A stretch of DNA of 24,701 nucleotides. It comes from Clostridium disporicum (GTDB lineage: Bacteria > Bacillota > Clostridia > Clostridiales > Clostridiaceae). The stretch covers positions 117,574 to 142,274 of the forward strand of contig NZ_CYZX01000011.1 of assembly GCF_001405015.1 (NCBI RefSeq), written 5' to 3'. Below are positions 1 to 7,572 of this stretch, piece after piece. A program made the translations under genes and the position numbers. Below the pieces are notes generated by a model. That model searched no databases, was not told the origin of the DNA, and saw only the letters and a program-made list of their open reading frames with translations. The stretch's first letter is position 1; each line of letters starts with the position of its first letter.

Positions 1-7
1 CTATCAT
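1..7 (-). CDS. 5' end of a minus-strand gene running off the left edge
   Basis: Read on the minus strand, the sequence at about 8-24 has a purine-rich ribosome binding site (AAGGGAGTG) followed, about 8 bases later, by an ATG at 7-5. Only the first two codons (Met-Ile) are inside the window, so the product cannot be named. It would be transcribed divergently from the DUF6873 gene, with both promoters inside 8-140. The call rests only on the RBS-ATG arrangement. Confidence 0.45.
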
Positions 8-140
8 AGATTTCACTCCCTTCTTAATAATAGTATGTATAAAAAAATTATCTATATACTATCAATCTTAGGTAAACAACCCTTGATTTTTTATTATTTT
101 TCATATACGTTTATATTAAAATTATTAAAGGTGGGCTTAT

Positions 141-842
141 ATGGTTGCATTTATTGATTATAGAACTACAACAACTGAAAAAAATTCGCTATCAAAACTT
201 AATATAAACTTTATAGAAGTACCAAAAAATCCAATATTATATGATGCTATTGATGGTCACGTAGATATACAATTAAATATAATTGATAAAAAAGAAAAAA
301 AAATAATTATACAAAAAGATATTGATGATACTTTTATTGAAAAACTTAAACTATATGATATTACCTATATAAAAAGTTTTAGTTCTCTTGCAGAAAAATA
401 TCCTGGAAATATCATGTTAAACGCCGCAATATTAGACGATGATATTATCCATAATTTTAAATATACAGATAAGAATCTTATCTCTTCCTTGGATAATAAA
501 AAGTTCATCAACGTTAAACAAGGCTATTCTAAATGCTCAATACTACCGGTTAGAAATAAAGCTATCATAACAAATGATAAAGGAATATATGATACTTTAA
601 AAACTGAAGGTTATGATATTTTACTACTTCCTCCTGGAGATATATTATTACCGGGACTAAATTATGGTTTTATTGGTGGCGTTGGTGGAAAAATATCCGA
701 TAACTCTTTAGCCTTTTTTGGTAATTTAAACAAATATAAATATGGAAAAGAAATAAAACATTTTTTAAACAAATATGATATTACTCCAGTTTATTTACAT
801 GAAGGCAAGTTAATTGATAGAGGCAGCTTACTATGTCTGTAA
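141..842 (+). CDS. DUF6873 family protein (GME-like fold), function unknown
   Basis: The 233-residue product resembles the clostridial DUF6873 family, which is thought to share the fold of guanidine-modifying enzymes. That comes from memory of the family; no catalytic assignment is possible. Visible landmarks are the N-terminal FIDYR, YDAIDGHVDIQLN near residues 34-46, INVKQGYSKCS near 122-132, ITNDKGIYD near 142-150, and the Gly-rich LPGLNYGFIGGVGG near 168-181. The C-terminal YLHEGKLIDRGS is also typical. There is no signal peptide or membrane segment, so it should be cytoplasmic. The ATG is preceded by AAAGGTGGG at a good distance. It stands alone, convergent with hslO; the terminator between them has its T-run on the hslO side. 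No metabolic context helps to define a role. Confidence 0.75.
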   Translation: MVAFIDYRTTTTEKNSLSKLNINFIEVPKNPILYDAIDGHVDIQLNIIDKKEKKIIIQKDIDDTFIEKLKLYDITYIKSFSSLAEKYPGNIMLNAAILDDDIIHNFKYTDKNLISSLDNKKFINVKQGYSKCSILPVRNKAIITNDKGIYDTLKTEGYDILLLPPGDILLPGLNYGFIGGVGGKISDNSLAFFGNLNKYKYGKEIKHFLNKYDITPVYLHEGKLIDRGSLLCL

Positions 843-905
843 ATTTACTCTTTTATATAATACGTATAAGTATCTTAAAAGTTGAATATATTTTGTTATT
901 AAAAA

Positions 906-936
906 ACACCACTAAACTATAACAATTTAGTGGTGT
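906..936 (-). terminator. Intrinsic terminator after hslO
   Basis: The arms ACACCACTAAA (906-916) and TTTAGTGGTGT (926-936) form an 11-bp stem with a 9-base loop. On the minus strand the stem is followed by a T-run (complement of the A-run at 901-906), seven bases past the hslO stop. The plus side lacks a T-run, so it serves hslO mainly. Confidence 0.85.
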
Positions 937-942
937 AAAACA

Positions 943-1818
943 TTAACTATTTAATAATTTTTGTATATCTTCTTTTGTAAATACATAGCTAGCATTACAG
1001 AAATGACATTTTAACTCTTCATCTTTTCCTTCTTCAGCAATTTCTCTAAGCTCTTTCTCTCCTATAGATATTAATGCCTTTTCAACTTTTTCTCTTGAAC
1101 AGTTACACTTAAATTCAGGTTCAACTTCTTCTAATATTTTAAGATCCATACCATCAAAAATATATTCTATTATTTCTTTGATTGTTTTACCTTCATCAAG
1201 AAGAGTCGTTATTGACGGAATCTCTTCTAATCTATATGTTATTACATCTGCTAATAAATCATCAGCACCTGGCATCATTTGTACTATAAAACCACCAGCA
1301 CATTTTATTGAATAATCAGTATTAACTAAAACTCCTAACGCTACAGCAGAAGGTGTTTGTTCTGAAACTGTAAAATAATAAGCTAAATCCTCAGCTATTT
1401 CTCCTGAAAATATTGGTACTTGCCCTACATATGGATCCTTTAATCCTAAATCCTTAATCACAATTAAATTTCCATTTTTTCCTATATATCCACCAACATC
1501 TAATTTATTCTTTGAGTTTAATGGTAAATCTCCATAAGGATTTCCTATATATCCTTTAACTATACCACCTTTATACGCAGTTACAACTACTCCTTCTGCA
1601 TCTCCTCCACCATTTATCTTAAGAGTAGTTACATCTTTTTCTGATTTTAATGTACTTCCTAGTAAAGCACCTGCAGTTAACAATCTTCCTAAAGCTGCTG
1701 CTGCAACTGGTGTACATTCATGTATCTCACGTGCTTTTTCAACTAAATTTGTAGTTGACCCTGCAATAATTCTAACCATTCCTTCTTTAGCTGTCGCTGT
1801 TATAATTGTATCTTTCAT
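943..1818 (-). CDS. hslO: Hsp33 redox-regulated molecular chaperone
   Basis: Hsp33 is a cytoplasmic holdase that switches on when its zinc-bound cysteines are oxidised, protecting unfolded proteins during oxidative and heat stress. The 291-residue length is normal. The C-terminal zinc centre is complete: Cys238-x-Cys240 and Cys271-x-x-Cys274. The N-terminal domain carries the conserved ALGRLLTAGALLG stretch (about 42-54) and a Gly-rich segment near 68-76. The ATG has GGAGGG upstream. It lies 16 bases downstream of the SAM methyltransferase gene on the same strand, so the two are probably co-transcribed, and it ends at a clear terminator. In an anaerobe the likely job is protection during accidental air exposure, which is inference. 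Confidence 0.95.
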   Translation of the reverse strand: MKDTIITATAKEGMVRIIAGSTTNLVEKAREIHECTPVAAAALGRLLTAGALLGSTLKSEKDVTTLKINGGGDAEGVVVTAYKGGIVKGYIGNPYGDLPLNSKNKLDVGGYIGKNGNLIVIKDLGLKDPYVGQVPIFSGEIAEDLAYYFTVSEQTPSAVALGVLVNTDYSIKCAGGFIVQMMPGADDLLADVITYRLEEIPSITTLLDEGKTIKEIIEYIFDGMDLKILEEVEPEFKCNCSREKVEKALISIGEKELREIAEEGKDEELKCHFCNASYVFTKEDIQKLLNS

Positions 1819-1834
1819 TTAACTTCCCTCCAAA

Positions 1835-2575
1835 TTATCTACTCTTCTTTACAACATACACTAATCTTTCACTATCCGCTTTAACTTTACAATCAGTATA
1901 TCCATCAAATTTATTTATTATCTCTAAATTTGCAAGTTTTAAATATTTTTCAATATCTTCTTCTTTGTAAGCTCTTTCTAAATGTTCTTCCTCAAATCTT
2001 TCATATAAATCTCCATTTTTAACAAAGAAGGTCAAGAACATTGAAAGCAAACTATCTTCGAAAGTATTTTCCCATGTATAGAAAACTTCTTCTTCACTAT
2101 ATGTATATATATTGTTTCCTAATATTTGTGATAGTTTATAATATGAATTTATATCAAATATAAATATTCCATCATCGTTTAGGTGCTCATTTATAGACTG
2201 AAAATAAGATACTATTCCTTCTTCATCAATTATGTAATTTGTAGAATCCAGAACTGATGTTATTAAATCAAATTTTTTATTTAATCTTAACTCAGTCATA
2301 TCTTGACATATTACTTTACCTTTTATCTTATTAACTTTAAACTTCTCAAAAGCTTCACGTAGCATATCTTCTGATAAATCTACAGCAAAAACATCTTTAA
2401 ATTTTGTAGCTAAGCGTATAGTAACATTTCCAGTTCCGCAAGCTACATCTAAATAGTTATTAAAATTAATATTTTCTTCTTTACAAATATCAATTATTCT
2501 ACTAACCATTTCATCATAATTTATATCTTCATTTATAAGTTCATCGTAGATTTTGGCGAATTCACCATATGCCAT
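1835..2575 (-). CDS. Class I SAM-dependent methyltransferase
   Basis: The 246-residue protein has a Rossmann-type methyltransferase core. Motif I, YLDVACGTG, is near residues 41-49; an acidic motif II end, VFAVDLS, follows near 63-69, and a hydrophobic strand IFIFDINSYYKLS comes later. The C-terminal half resembles the Methyltransf_25 type often annotated only as class I SAM methyltransferase, so the substrate is unknown. A longer reading from a GTG at 2590 exists, but that GTG overlaps the G-rich ribosome binding site (GAGGGGGG). The ATG at 2575 lies five bases after it and begins MAYGEFAKIYD, the usual family start. It is followed by hslO after 16 bases, a probable operon. Confidence 0.85.
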   Translation of the reverse strand: MAYGEFAKIYDELINEDINYDEMVSRIIDICKEENINFNNYLDVACGTGNVTIRLATKFKDVFAVDLSEDMLREAFEKFKVNKIKGKVICQDMTELRLNKKFDLITSVLDSTNYIIDEEGIVSYFQSINEHLNDDGIFIFDINSYYKLSQILGNNIYTYSEEEVFYTWENTFEDSLLSMFLTFFVKNGDLYERFEEEHLERAYKEEDIEKYLKLANLEIINKFDGYTDCKVKADSERLVYVVKKSR

Positions 2576-2614
2576 AAAATCCCCCCTCACTTGTAGTGAT
2601 TTATTTAGGTAAAA

Positions 2615-2657
2615 TTTGTAGAAATATAACTAACCCAAAGCTATATTTTTCTACAAA
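2615..2657 (-). terminator. Inverted repeat downstream of the spore protein gene, probable terminator
   Basis: TTTGTAGAAATATA (2615-2628) pairs with TATATTTTTCTACAAA (2642-2657), a long AT-rich stem with a two-base bulge and a 13-base loop. On the minus strand it is followed by ATTTTA, a weak T-tract. It sits between the SASP stop and the methyltransferase start, so it may end the SASP transcript. Confidence 0.5.
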
Positions 2658-2746
2658 CTATAATATATGTAAAAGTACTTTTAGTCAACGATAACCGAAA
2701 CTTCTATTTATCATATTTTTTATTCTTATGCTAAATAACATTTAAT

Positions 2747-2998
2747 TTACTTTCTACCTAAGATCTCATCATTAGTAGGTATTTTTAATTCTTTCTTTCT
2801 TTTAGTCATAATACCTCCAATACGCCCTGTTTCTTCAGCTGTTAAACCTGCCCATCCATACTCATCAACTTTCTCCTTTAATCCTAATTCATCTGCTATT
2901 TCATATTTTATTTTTTCTCTTAAAAGCTCTTCAGGTGTTAATTCTTTATTACTTTTTAATTTTGATTTAATAATTTTTTTTAATGGTGTTTTACTCAT
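2747..2998 (-). CDS. Alpha/beta-type small acid-soluble spore protein
   Basis: Alpha/beta SASPs coat spore DNA, protect it from UV and heat, and are degraded at germination as an amino-acid source. The 83-residue product has both family hallmarks. KYEIADELGL (about 31-40) contains the germination-protease cleavage context, E followed by IA. ETGRIGGIMTKRKKEL (about 56-71) is the second DNA-contact block. The N-terminus is Lys-rich and longer than in the main Bacillus SASPs, resembling divergent clostridial members such as Ssp4-type proteins; that sub-assignment is tentative. The ATG follows AAAGGGG at good spacing. Expression in the forespore is expected; I could not pin down a clean sigma-G promoter in the upstream 200 bases. 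Confidence 0.85.
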   Translation of the reverse strand: MSKTPLKKIIKSKLKSNKELTPEELLREKIKYEIADELGLKEKVDEYGWAGLTAEETGRIGGIMTKRKKELKIPTNDEILGRK

Positions 2999-3079
2999 AT
3001 TAGTTCCCCTTTAATAAATTTGTTATATGTATTTTCTCCAACAACATTATATTTATCCCCCTATATTTTTATAACTTAT

Positions 3080-3107
3080 TTAGTTGTCCCTCATATATTG
3101 TTACTAT
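3080..3107 (+). promoter_or_regulatory. Possible promoter of the asd-dapA-dapB operon
   Basis: TTAGTT (3080-3085), 16 bases, then TACTAT (3102-3107) is a plausible but weak sigma-A promoter. It leaves about 85 bases of leader before asd. No lysine riboswitch (L-box) core can be recognised in this short leader. Confidence 0.25.
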
Positions 3108-3196
3108 GGTGAATAATTAACTTAATTAGATTAAAAATTCCTAAATAAAGATTATTTAATTTAAATTTATTTTACTTATTTGTAGGAGGATAACTT

Positions 3197-4180
3197 ATGT
3201 ACAATATTGCAATAGTCGGAGCTACCGGCAACGTTGGAAGAAAATTTCTAAGTATTTTAGAAGAAAGAAATTTTCCAATTAATCAGCTTTACCTTTTCGC
3301 TTCAAAAAAGTCTAATGGAACCCATCTTAAATTTAGAGGTAATAGCTATTTAGTTCAAGAAACTAGTGAAAATAATATAAAAGATAAAAAAATTGATTAT
3401 GCTCTTTTTTCTGCAGGTGGTGATGCAAGTTTATACTTTGCTCCACTTTTCACTAAATATGGTGCTATCGTCATCGATAACTCTAATGCTTGGCGAATGA
3501 ATGATGATGTTCCTCTAGTAGTTCCAGAAGTAAATCCCGAAGATTTAAAAAACCATAAAGGTATAATTGCTAATCCAAATTGTTCAACAATACAAGCTAT
3601 GATTCCACTAAAGGCATTAAAAGATAATTATGGACTAAAGAGAATTATATATTCAACTTATCAAGCTGTATCTGGCGCAGGAATTGGAGGAATTAACGAT
3701 TTAAAAAATGGTGCTTCTGGAATAACCCCTACTAAATTTCCTTATCAAATTTTTAATAATTGTATCCCTCAAATTGACGTATTTTTAGATAATGGATATA
3801 CAAAAGAAGAAATAAAAATGATAAATGAAACAAAAAAAATTCTTCATGATAATGACTTAAAAATTACAGCTACGACAGTTAGAGTTCCAGTATTAAACTG
3901 TCATAGCGAGAGCATAAATGTAGAGCTTTTAAATAGTTATAATTTAGATGATATAATAACTATTTTCAACAACACTAGTGGGTTAACTGTTTATGATGAA
4001 AAAGAATCATTAAAATATCCTATGCCTATTATTGTAGATGGAGAAGATAATGTTTTTGTTGGAAGAATCAGAAGAGATTTTAGCATTGAAAATGGTCTTA
4101 ATCTTTGGGTTGTAGGCGATAACTTGAGAAAAGGTGCTGCTTTAAATGCGGTGCAAATCCTTGAAACATTAATAAAATAA
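3197..4180 (+). CDS. asd: Aspartate-semialdehyde dehydrogenase
   Basis: The enzyme reduces aspartyl-4-phosphate to aspartate-4-semialdehyde with NADPH, the branch compound for lysine/diaminopimelate, threonine and methionine. The 327-residue product has the N-terminal nucleotide-binding GATGNVG (8-14), SNAWRM (96-101) with the phosphate-binding Arg100, and NPNCST (126-131) with catalytic Cys129. The motif with the catalytic His is near CHSESINVE (about 235-243). Length is normal for the short bacterial type. The ATG has TAGGAGG upstream. It is first of a tight plus-strand operon, with dapA starting 18 bases after its stop. Confidence 0.95.
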   Translation: MYNIAIVGATGNVGRKFLSILEERNFPINQLYLFASKKSNGTHLKFRGNSYLVQETSENNIKDKKIDYALFSAGGDASLYFAPLFTKYGAIVIDNSNAWRMNDDVPLVVPEVNPEDLKNHKGIIANPNCSTIQAMIPLKALKDNYGLKRIIYSTYQAVSGAGIGGINDLKNGASGITPTKFPYQIFNNCIPQIDVFLDNGYTKEEIKMINETKKILHDNDLKITATTVRVPVLNCHSESINVELLNSYNLDDIITIFNNTSGLTVYDEKESLKYPMPIIVDGEDNVFVGRIRRDFSIENGLNLWVVGDNLRKGAALNAVQILETLIK

Positions 4181-4198
4181 TTTATAGGAGGTCATATT

Positions 4199-5077
4199 AT
4201 GTCAATTTTTAAAGGTTCTGGAGTTGCAATAGTTACTCCTTTTAATGATTCTGGAGTTAATTATAATAAACTTGAAGAATTGCTTGAATGGCATATCTCT
4301 GAAGGAACTGATGCTATAATAATCTGTGGTACAACTGGTGAAGCTACAACTATGACAGAAGAAGAAAGGAAAAATACAATTAAATTCACAGTAGATGTAG
4401 TAAAAAATAGAATACCAGTTATTGCTGGTACAGGTACTAACGATACTACTAAATCCATTAACATGAGCAAATATGCAGAAAGTGTTGGTGTTGATGGCCT
4501 ACTTATCATTACACCATACTATAATAAAACTAATAATAAAGGTCTTATAAAGCATTTTGAAGCAATTAACAATTCTGTAAACACTCCAATTATTGCATAT
4601 AATGTTCCTAGTAGAACAGGGTTGAATATTACTCCTGACCAACTTCTAATGTTATCTACTTTAAATAATGTAATTGCTATAAAAGAAGCTAGCGGTAATA
4701 TTAGTCAAATTGCTAAAATGAAAGCACTTTGTGGTGATTCAATTGATATTTATTCTGGAAATGACGATCAAATAATTCCTATAATGTCATTAGGTGGCCT
4801 TGGTGTTATATCAGTGGCTGCTAATATAGTTCCTAAAGTAATTCATAATATTGCATCAGAATTTTTAAATGGAAATTATGATGAAGCTTTAAAACTACAA
4901 CTAGGCTATTTAGAGCTTTGTAATATGCTGTTTATAGAAACCAATCCTATTCCTGTTAAAACAGCTCTTAACTTATTATCAAAAAATGTTGGAAATTTAA
5001 GACTTCCACTTTATGAAATGGATGATACAAATAAAATTAAATTATTTAAAACCTTAGAAAATTATAATTTAATTTAA
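4199..5077 (+). CDS. dapA: 4-hydroxy-tetrahydrodipicolinate synthase
   Basis: DapA condenses pyruvate with aspartate semialdehyde, the first committed step to diaminopimelate and lysine; the product line also feeds spore dipicolinate. The 292-residue TIM-barrel shows the pyruvate-binding GTTGEAT (44-50), Tyr108 in TPYYNKT and Tyr134 in IAYNVPSRTG. The Schiff-base Lys162 lies in AIKEASGN, and the Gly-rich GGLGVISVAANI lies near 199-210. The ATG is preceded by TAGGAGG. It lies between asd (18-base gap) and dapB (11-base gap) in one operon. Confidence 0.96.
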   Translation: MSIFKGSGVAIVTPFNDSGVNYNKLEELLEWHISEGTDAIIICGTTGEATTMTEEERKNTIKFTVDVVKNRIPVIAGTGTNDTTKSINMSKYAESVGVDGLLIITPYYNKTNNKGLIKHFEAINNSVNTPIIAYNVPSRTGLNITPDQLLMLSTLNNVIAIKEASGNISQIAKMKALCGDSIDIYSGNDDQIIPIMSLGGLGVISVAANIVPKVIHNIASEFLNGNYDEALKLQLGYLELCNMLFIETNPIPVKTALNLLSKNVGNLRLPLYEMDDTNKIKLFKTLENYNLI

Positions 5078-5088
5078 GGGGTGTTTTT

Positions 5089-5841
5089 ATGATTCAAATT
5101 CTTTTAAATGGATGTTGTGGAAAAATGGGAAAAGTTATAACAGATGTTATAAGTCAATTTCCAGACTTAAATATTATAGCCGGTGTTGATAAATATCCTT
5201 GTGATACTCAATTTCCTGTTTTTACTTCCTTATCAAATATAAATACCACCTATGATGTATTATTAGATTTTTCTAGACCAACAGCTCTAGAAAGCTTAAT
5301 ATTATTAAGCGAAAAAACAAAAAAGCCATTAATATTATGTACTACTGGATATAGCTCTAGTGACTTAGATTTGATAAAAGAAAAAGCTGATATTATTCCT
5401 ATTTTTAAATCAGCTAATATGTCTTACGGTATTAATCTAATAAATATACTTTTAAAGAAAATTACTCCCCTCTTATACTATAATTATGATATTGAAATAA
5501 TAGAAAAGCATCACAACCAAAAAGTAGACTCTCCTAGTGGAACAGCTTTATTACTAGCTAATACAATATCTAACTCTATAGACACTAAAACTAATTTTGT
5601 TTATGGACGCTACGGTAAAAATAAACGTAAAAAAGAAGAAATAGCTCTACATGCAATAAGAGGTGGTTCAATAGTGGGTGATCACGAAATAATCTTTGCT
5701 GGAACCGGCGAAGTAATTGAATTAACCCATAAAGCTATTTCAAGGGAAGTATTTGCTATTGGAGCTTTAAAAGCTTGTGAGTATATGAGTAAAATTACAT
5801 CTCCTGGATTATATGATATGGAAAGTATGCTTAATTTTTAA
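5089..5841 (+). CDS. dapB: 4-hydroxy-tetrahydrodipicolinate reductase
   Basis: DapB reduces and dehydrates the DapA product to tetrahydrodipicolinate using NAD(P)H. The 250-residue protein has the N-terminal dinucleotide motif NGCCGKMGK (7-15), the CTTGYS loop (84-89), and the active-site stretch EKHHNQKVDSPSGTA (139-153) with His141/His142, Lys145 and the substrate-binding Ser-Gly-Thr. The length is slightly short but within range. The ribosome binding site is AAGGGGTG, overlapping the end of the dapA spacer. It closes the asd-dapA-dapB run; the next pathway gene, dapH, is about 1 kb downstream on the same strand but past a terminator. Confidence 0.95.
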   Translation: MIQILLNGCCGKMGKVITDVISQFPDLNIIAGVDKYPCDTQFPVFTSLSNINTTYDVLLDFSRPTALESLILLSEKTKKPLILCTTGYSSSDLDLIKEKADIIPIFKSANMSYGINLINILLKKITPLLYYNYDIEIIEKHHNQKVDSPSGTALLLANTISNSIDTKTNFVYGRYGKNKRKKEEIALHAIRGGSIVGDHEIIFAGTGEVIELTHKAISREVFAIGALKACEYMSKITSPGLYDMESMLNF

Positions 5842-5877
5842 TTAAAGGCCTAAACTAATGTTTATCATCTTTATTAA

Positions 5878-5905
5878 TAATATTTATAGCATATAGACAT
5901 ACTAT
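5878..5905 (+). promoter_or_regulatory. Possible sporulation-type promoter ahead of the 54-codon gene
   Basis: TAATATT (5878-5884), 13 bases, then CATACTAT (5898-5905) resembles the mother-cell sigma-E pattern (KMATATT then CATACANT) and also the CATACTA -10 of sigma-F/G promoters. A sigma-A TATAAT overlaps at 5903-5908 but has no good -35. The spacing is one base short for sigma-E, so this is only a candidate. Confidence 0.3.
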
Positions 5906-5935
5906 AATTGTAAAACAATTTATAGGAGGTTTAAT

Positions 5936-6100
5936 ATGCCAAAAGATAGTCAACCCGATAATAAATACGCTAGAATGGAAAAATGTAATTATCAAACTCC
6001 AATAACCGAAGAAGGTCATAATCATAACCCTAATAGAAAGCATAAATCAGTAAAGAGAGAAGGTGTATCTAGCGAGCACTATAATCCTGCAGGAAATTAA
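5936..6100 (+). CDS. Small hydrophilic protein, 54 residues, function unknown
   Basis: This gene is very short. An ATG follows TATAGGAGG, a perfect ribosome binding site, and the frame runs 54 codons to TAA, five bases or fewer before a strong terminator. The product begins MPKDSQPDNKYARMEK and is rich in Lys, Asn, Pro and His, with EEGHNHNPNRKH (about 25-36) and the C-terminal HYNPAGN. It has one cysteine and no hydrophobic segment. I do not recognise a family. The composition and a possible sporulation promoter upstream would fit a small spore protein, but that is inference. It could also be read through from dapB, 94 bases upstream. Confidence 0.7.
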   Translation: MPKDSQPDNKYARMEKCNYQTPITEEGHNHNPNRKHKSVKREGVSSEHYNPAGN

Positions 6101-6128
6101 AAAGAAGAGTTTTAAAACTCTTCTTTTT
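6101..6128. terminator. Bidirectional terminator between the small gene and cobO
   Basis: AAAGAAGAGTTTT (6101-6113) and AAAACTCTTCTTT (6114-6126) form a perfect palindrome with T-runs on both sides in the respective reading directions. It lies directly between two convergent stop codons (6100 on plus, 6132 on minus). Confidence 0.85.
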
Positions 6129-6131
6129 AAT

Positions 6132-6668
6132 TTAAAATTCTATTCCTTTACGAGCTGGAACACCCTTATTAAAGTAATGTTTTATATCTTTCATTTCTGT
6201 TATCAAATCACTTTTATCTGCTATAGATTTAGGTACATTTCTACCTGTTAAAACAATTTCCATATTCTCTGGCTTGTTTTCAATTAATTTTACCACATCA
6301 TCCTCTTTAATATATCCTCCGTTAACAGATGCCATAACTTCATCTAAAATTAACATATCACACAGATCTTCTTTTACTACCTTCTTTGCAAAATCGAATC
6401 CCTCTGTTATTTCTTTCTTTAACTCTTCTTTTTGCTCATCAGTAAGATTCCAAGTAAAATCTTTTTCTTTTTCAAATCTATAAACTTTAAAATTTTCTCC
6501 TAAATTATTTAAAACATTTAGTTCTCCAGTAATACCACTTTTTAAAAACTGTATCATAATAACTTTTAATCCGTTACCATATGCTCTTATTCCTAAGCCT
6601 ATAGATGCTGTAGTTTTACCTTTCCCATTTCCTGTGTATACCTGAACTAATCCTTTTTCTAGCTTCAT
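6132..6668 (-). CDS. cobO: Cob(I)yrinic acid a,c-diamide adenosyltransferase
   Basis: This CobA/CobO/BtuR-family enzyme transfers the adenosyl group of ATP to cob(I)alamin or corrinoid precursors, giving the coenzyme B12 form. The 178-residue product has the family P-loop TGNGKGKTT (12-20), FLKSG near 41-45, a Walker-B-like LDEVM in the centre, LTGRNVP, and the canonical C-terminus GVPARKGIEF. The longer frame starts with a GTG inside the GAGGAG-TG region; the ATG at 6668 is eight bases past GAGGAG and is the better start. It stands alone between lysine-pathway genes, with no other cobalamin genes near and no cobalamin riboswitch seen. It probably serves B12 salvage or B12-dependent mutases. 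Confidence 0.92.
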   Translation of the reverse strand: MKLEKGLVQVYTGNGKGKTTASIGLGIRAYGNGLKVIMIQFLKSGITGELNVLNNLGENFKVYRFEKEKDFTWNLTDEQKEELKKEITEGFDFAKKVVKEDLCDMLILDEVMASVNGGYIKEDDVVKLIENKPENMEIVLTGRNVPKSIADKSDLITEMKDIKHYFNKGVPARKGIEF

Positions 6669-6812
6669 AATAATCACTCCTCTTAAAAATTTTATTACAA
6701 ACTTATACTTTAGTAAATAATTTTCATTTAATCATATTCTTATTATTTCTTTATTATAATTATAATAATTACGATTAATTTATTTAATCTAAATCTTGAA
6801 AGGAAGGATATT

Positions 6813-7520
6813 ATGAGTTATAACTTTAATGATCATGATGAGATTGTCAAATATATAAAAAACATAAAAAAATCTACACCAATAAAAGCTTATATAAATG
6901 GTTCTCTAAATGATATTAACGATAAAAATATAGAGTGGTATGGCTCTAATAACTTTTATATATTATTCGGTGAATTTGAATACATATCAAAGTTTATAAT
7001 TGATAACAAAGAGAATATTAACTATTATCGTCTAGAAGCTGATAGAAAAAATTCTGCTATTCCACTATTAGATATCATTTCAATAAATGCCAGAATTGAA
7101 CCTGGAGCTATAATTAGGGAGGGTGTTAAGATAGGTAAAAGCTCGATTATAATGATGGGAGCAATAATTAATATCGGAGCAGAAATAGGTGATTATACCA
7201 TGGTTGATATGAATGCAGTTATTGGCGCTAGGGGGAAAATTGGTAAGAGAGTTCATATAGGAGCTGGTGCTATAATCGCCGGAGTATTAGAACCTCCAAG
7301 CCAAGAACCTTGCATTATAGATGATGATGTTCTTATAGGTGCAAATGCAGTTATACTAGAAGGTATCAAAATAGGTCAAGGTTCTGTTGTAGCCGCAGGT
7401 TCTGTTGTTACAAAAAATGTTCCATCTGGAGTTGTTGTTGCAGGGACACCCGCTAAAATAATAAAAAATGTAGATGCTAAAACTAAAAGCAAAACTAAAT
7501 TTATAGATGATTTACGTTAA
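6813..7520 (+). CDS. dapH: 2,3,4,5-tetrahydropyridine-2,6-dicarboxylate N-acetyltransferase
   Basis: DapH (also called DapD of the acetylase branch) N-acetylates tetrahydrodipicolinate, following DapB towards diaminopimelate. The 235-residue protein has a helical N-terminal domain of about 75 residues. A left-handed beta-helix of hexapeptide repeats follows (about 85-215), visible as ARIEPGAIIREGVKIG, MMGAIINIGAEIG, HIGAGAIIAG and DDVLIGANAVILEG. The loop VLEPPSQEPC before the last coils is typical of acetyl-CoA users. GGAAGGA precedes the ATG. It is monocistronic: a terminator separates it from the asd operon and another follows its stop. The later aminotransferase and deacetylase of the branch are not in the window. 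Confidence 0.95.
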   Translation: MSYNFNDHDEIVKYIKNIKKSTPIKAYINGSLNDINDKNIEWYGSNNFYILFGEFEYISKFIIDNKENINYYRLEADRKNSAIPLLDIISINARIEPGAIIREGVKIGKSSIIMMGAIINIGAEIGDYTMVDMNAVIGARGKIGKRVHIGAGAIIAGVLEPPSQEPCIIDDDVLIGANAVILEGIKIGQGSVVAAGSVVTKNVPSGVVVAGTPAKIIKNVDAKTKSKTKFIDDLR

Positions 7521-7534
7521 TATTTTATAATATA

Positions 7535-7560
7535 AAAAAGGAGCTTATTAGCTCCTTTTT
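7535..7560. terminator. Bidirectional terminator between dapH and the SSB-like gene
   Basis: AAAAAGGAGC (7535-7544), loop TTATTA, GCTCCTTTTT (7551-7560) gives a 10-bp stem with A- and T-runs built in. It serves both convergent genes, whose stops are at 7520 (+) and 7573 (-). Confidence 0.85.
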
Positions 7561-7572
7561 TATATAAATGAA

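Noticed and set aside
2576..2590. Longer GTG start of the methyltransferase
   Set aside because: The GTG overlaps the G-rich ribosome binding site that serves the ATG at 2575.
2999..3196. Possible lysine riboswitch upstream of asd
   Set aside because: No recognisable L-box core helices; the candidate promoter leaves only about 85 bases of leader.
4261..4509. 82-codon minus-strand frame inside dapA
   Set aside because: It lies fully opposite a certain dapA, has no ribosome binding site, and its composition is the mirror of dapA codons.
6669..6812. Possible cobalamin riboswitch upstream of cobO
   Set aside because: The stretch is almost pure AT with no B12-box-like segment.
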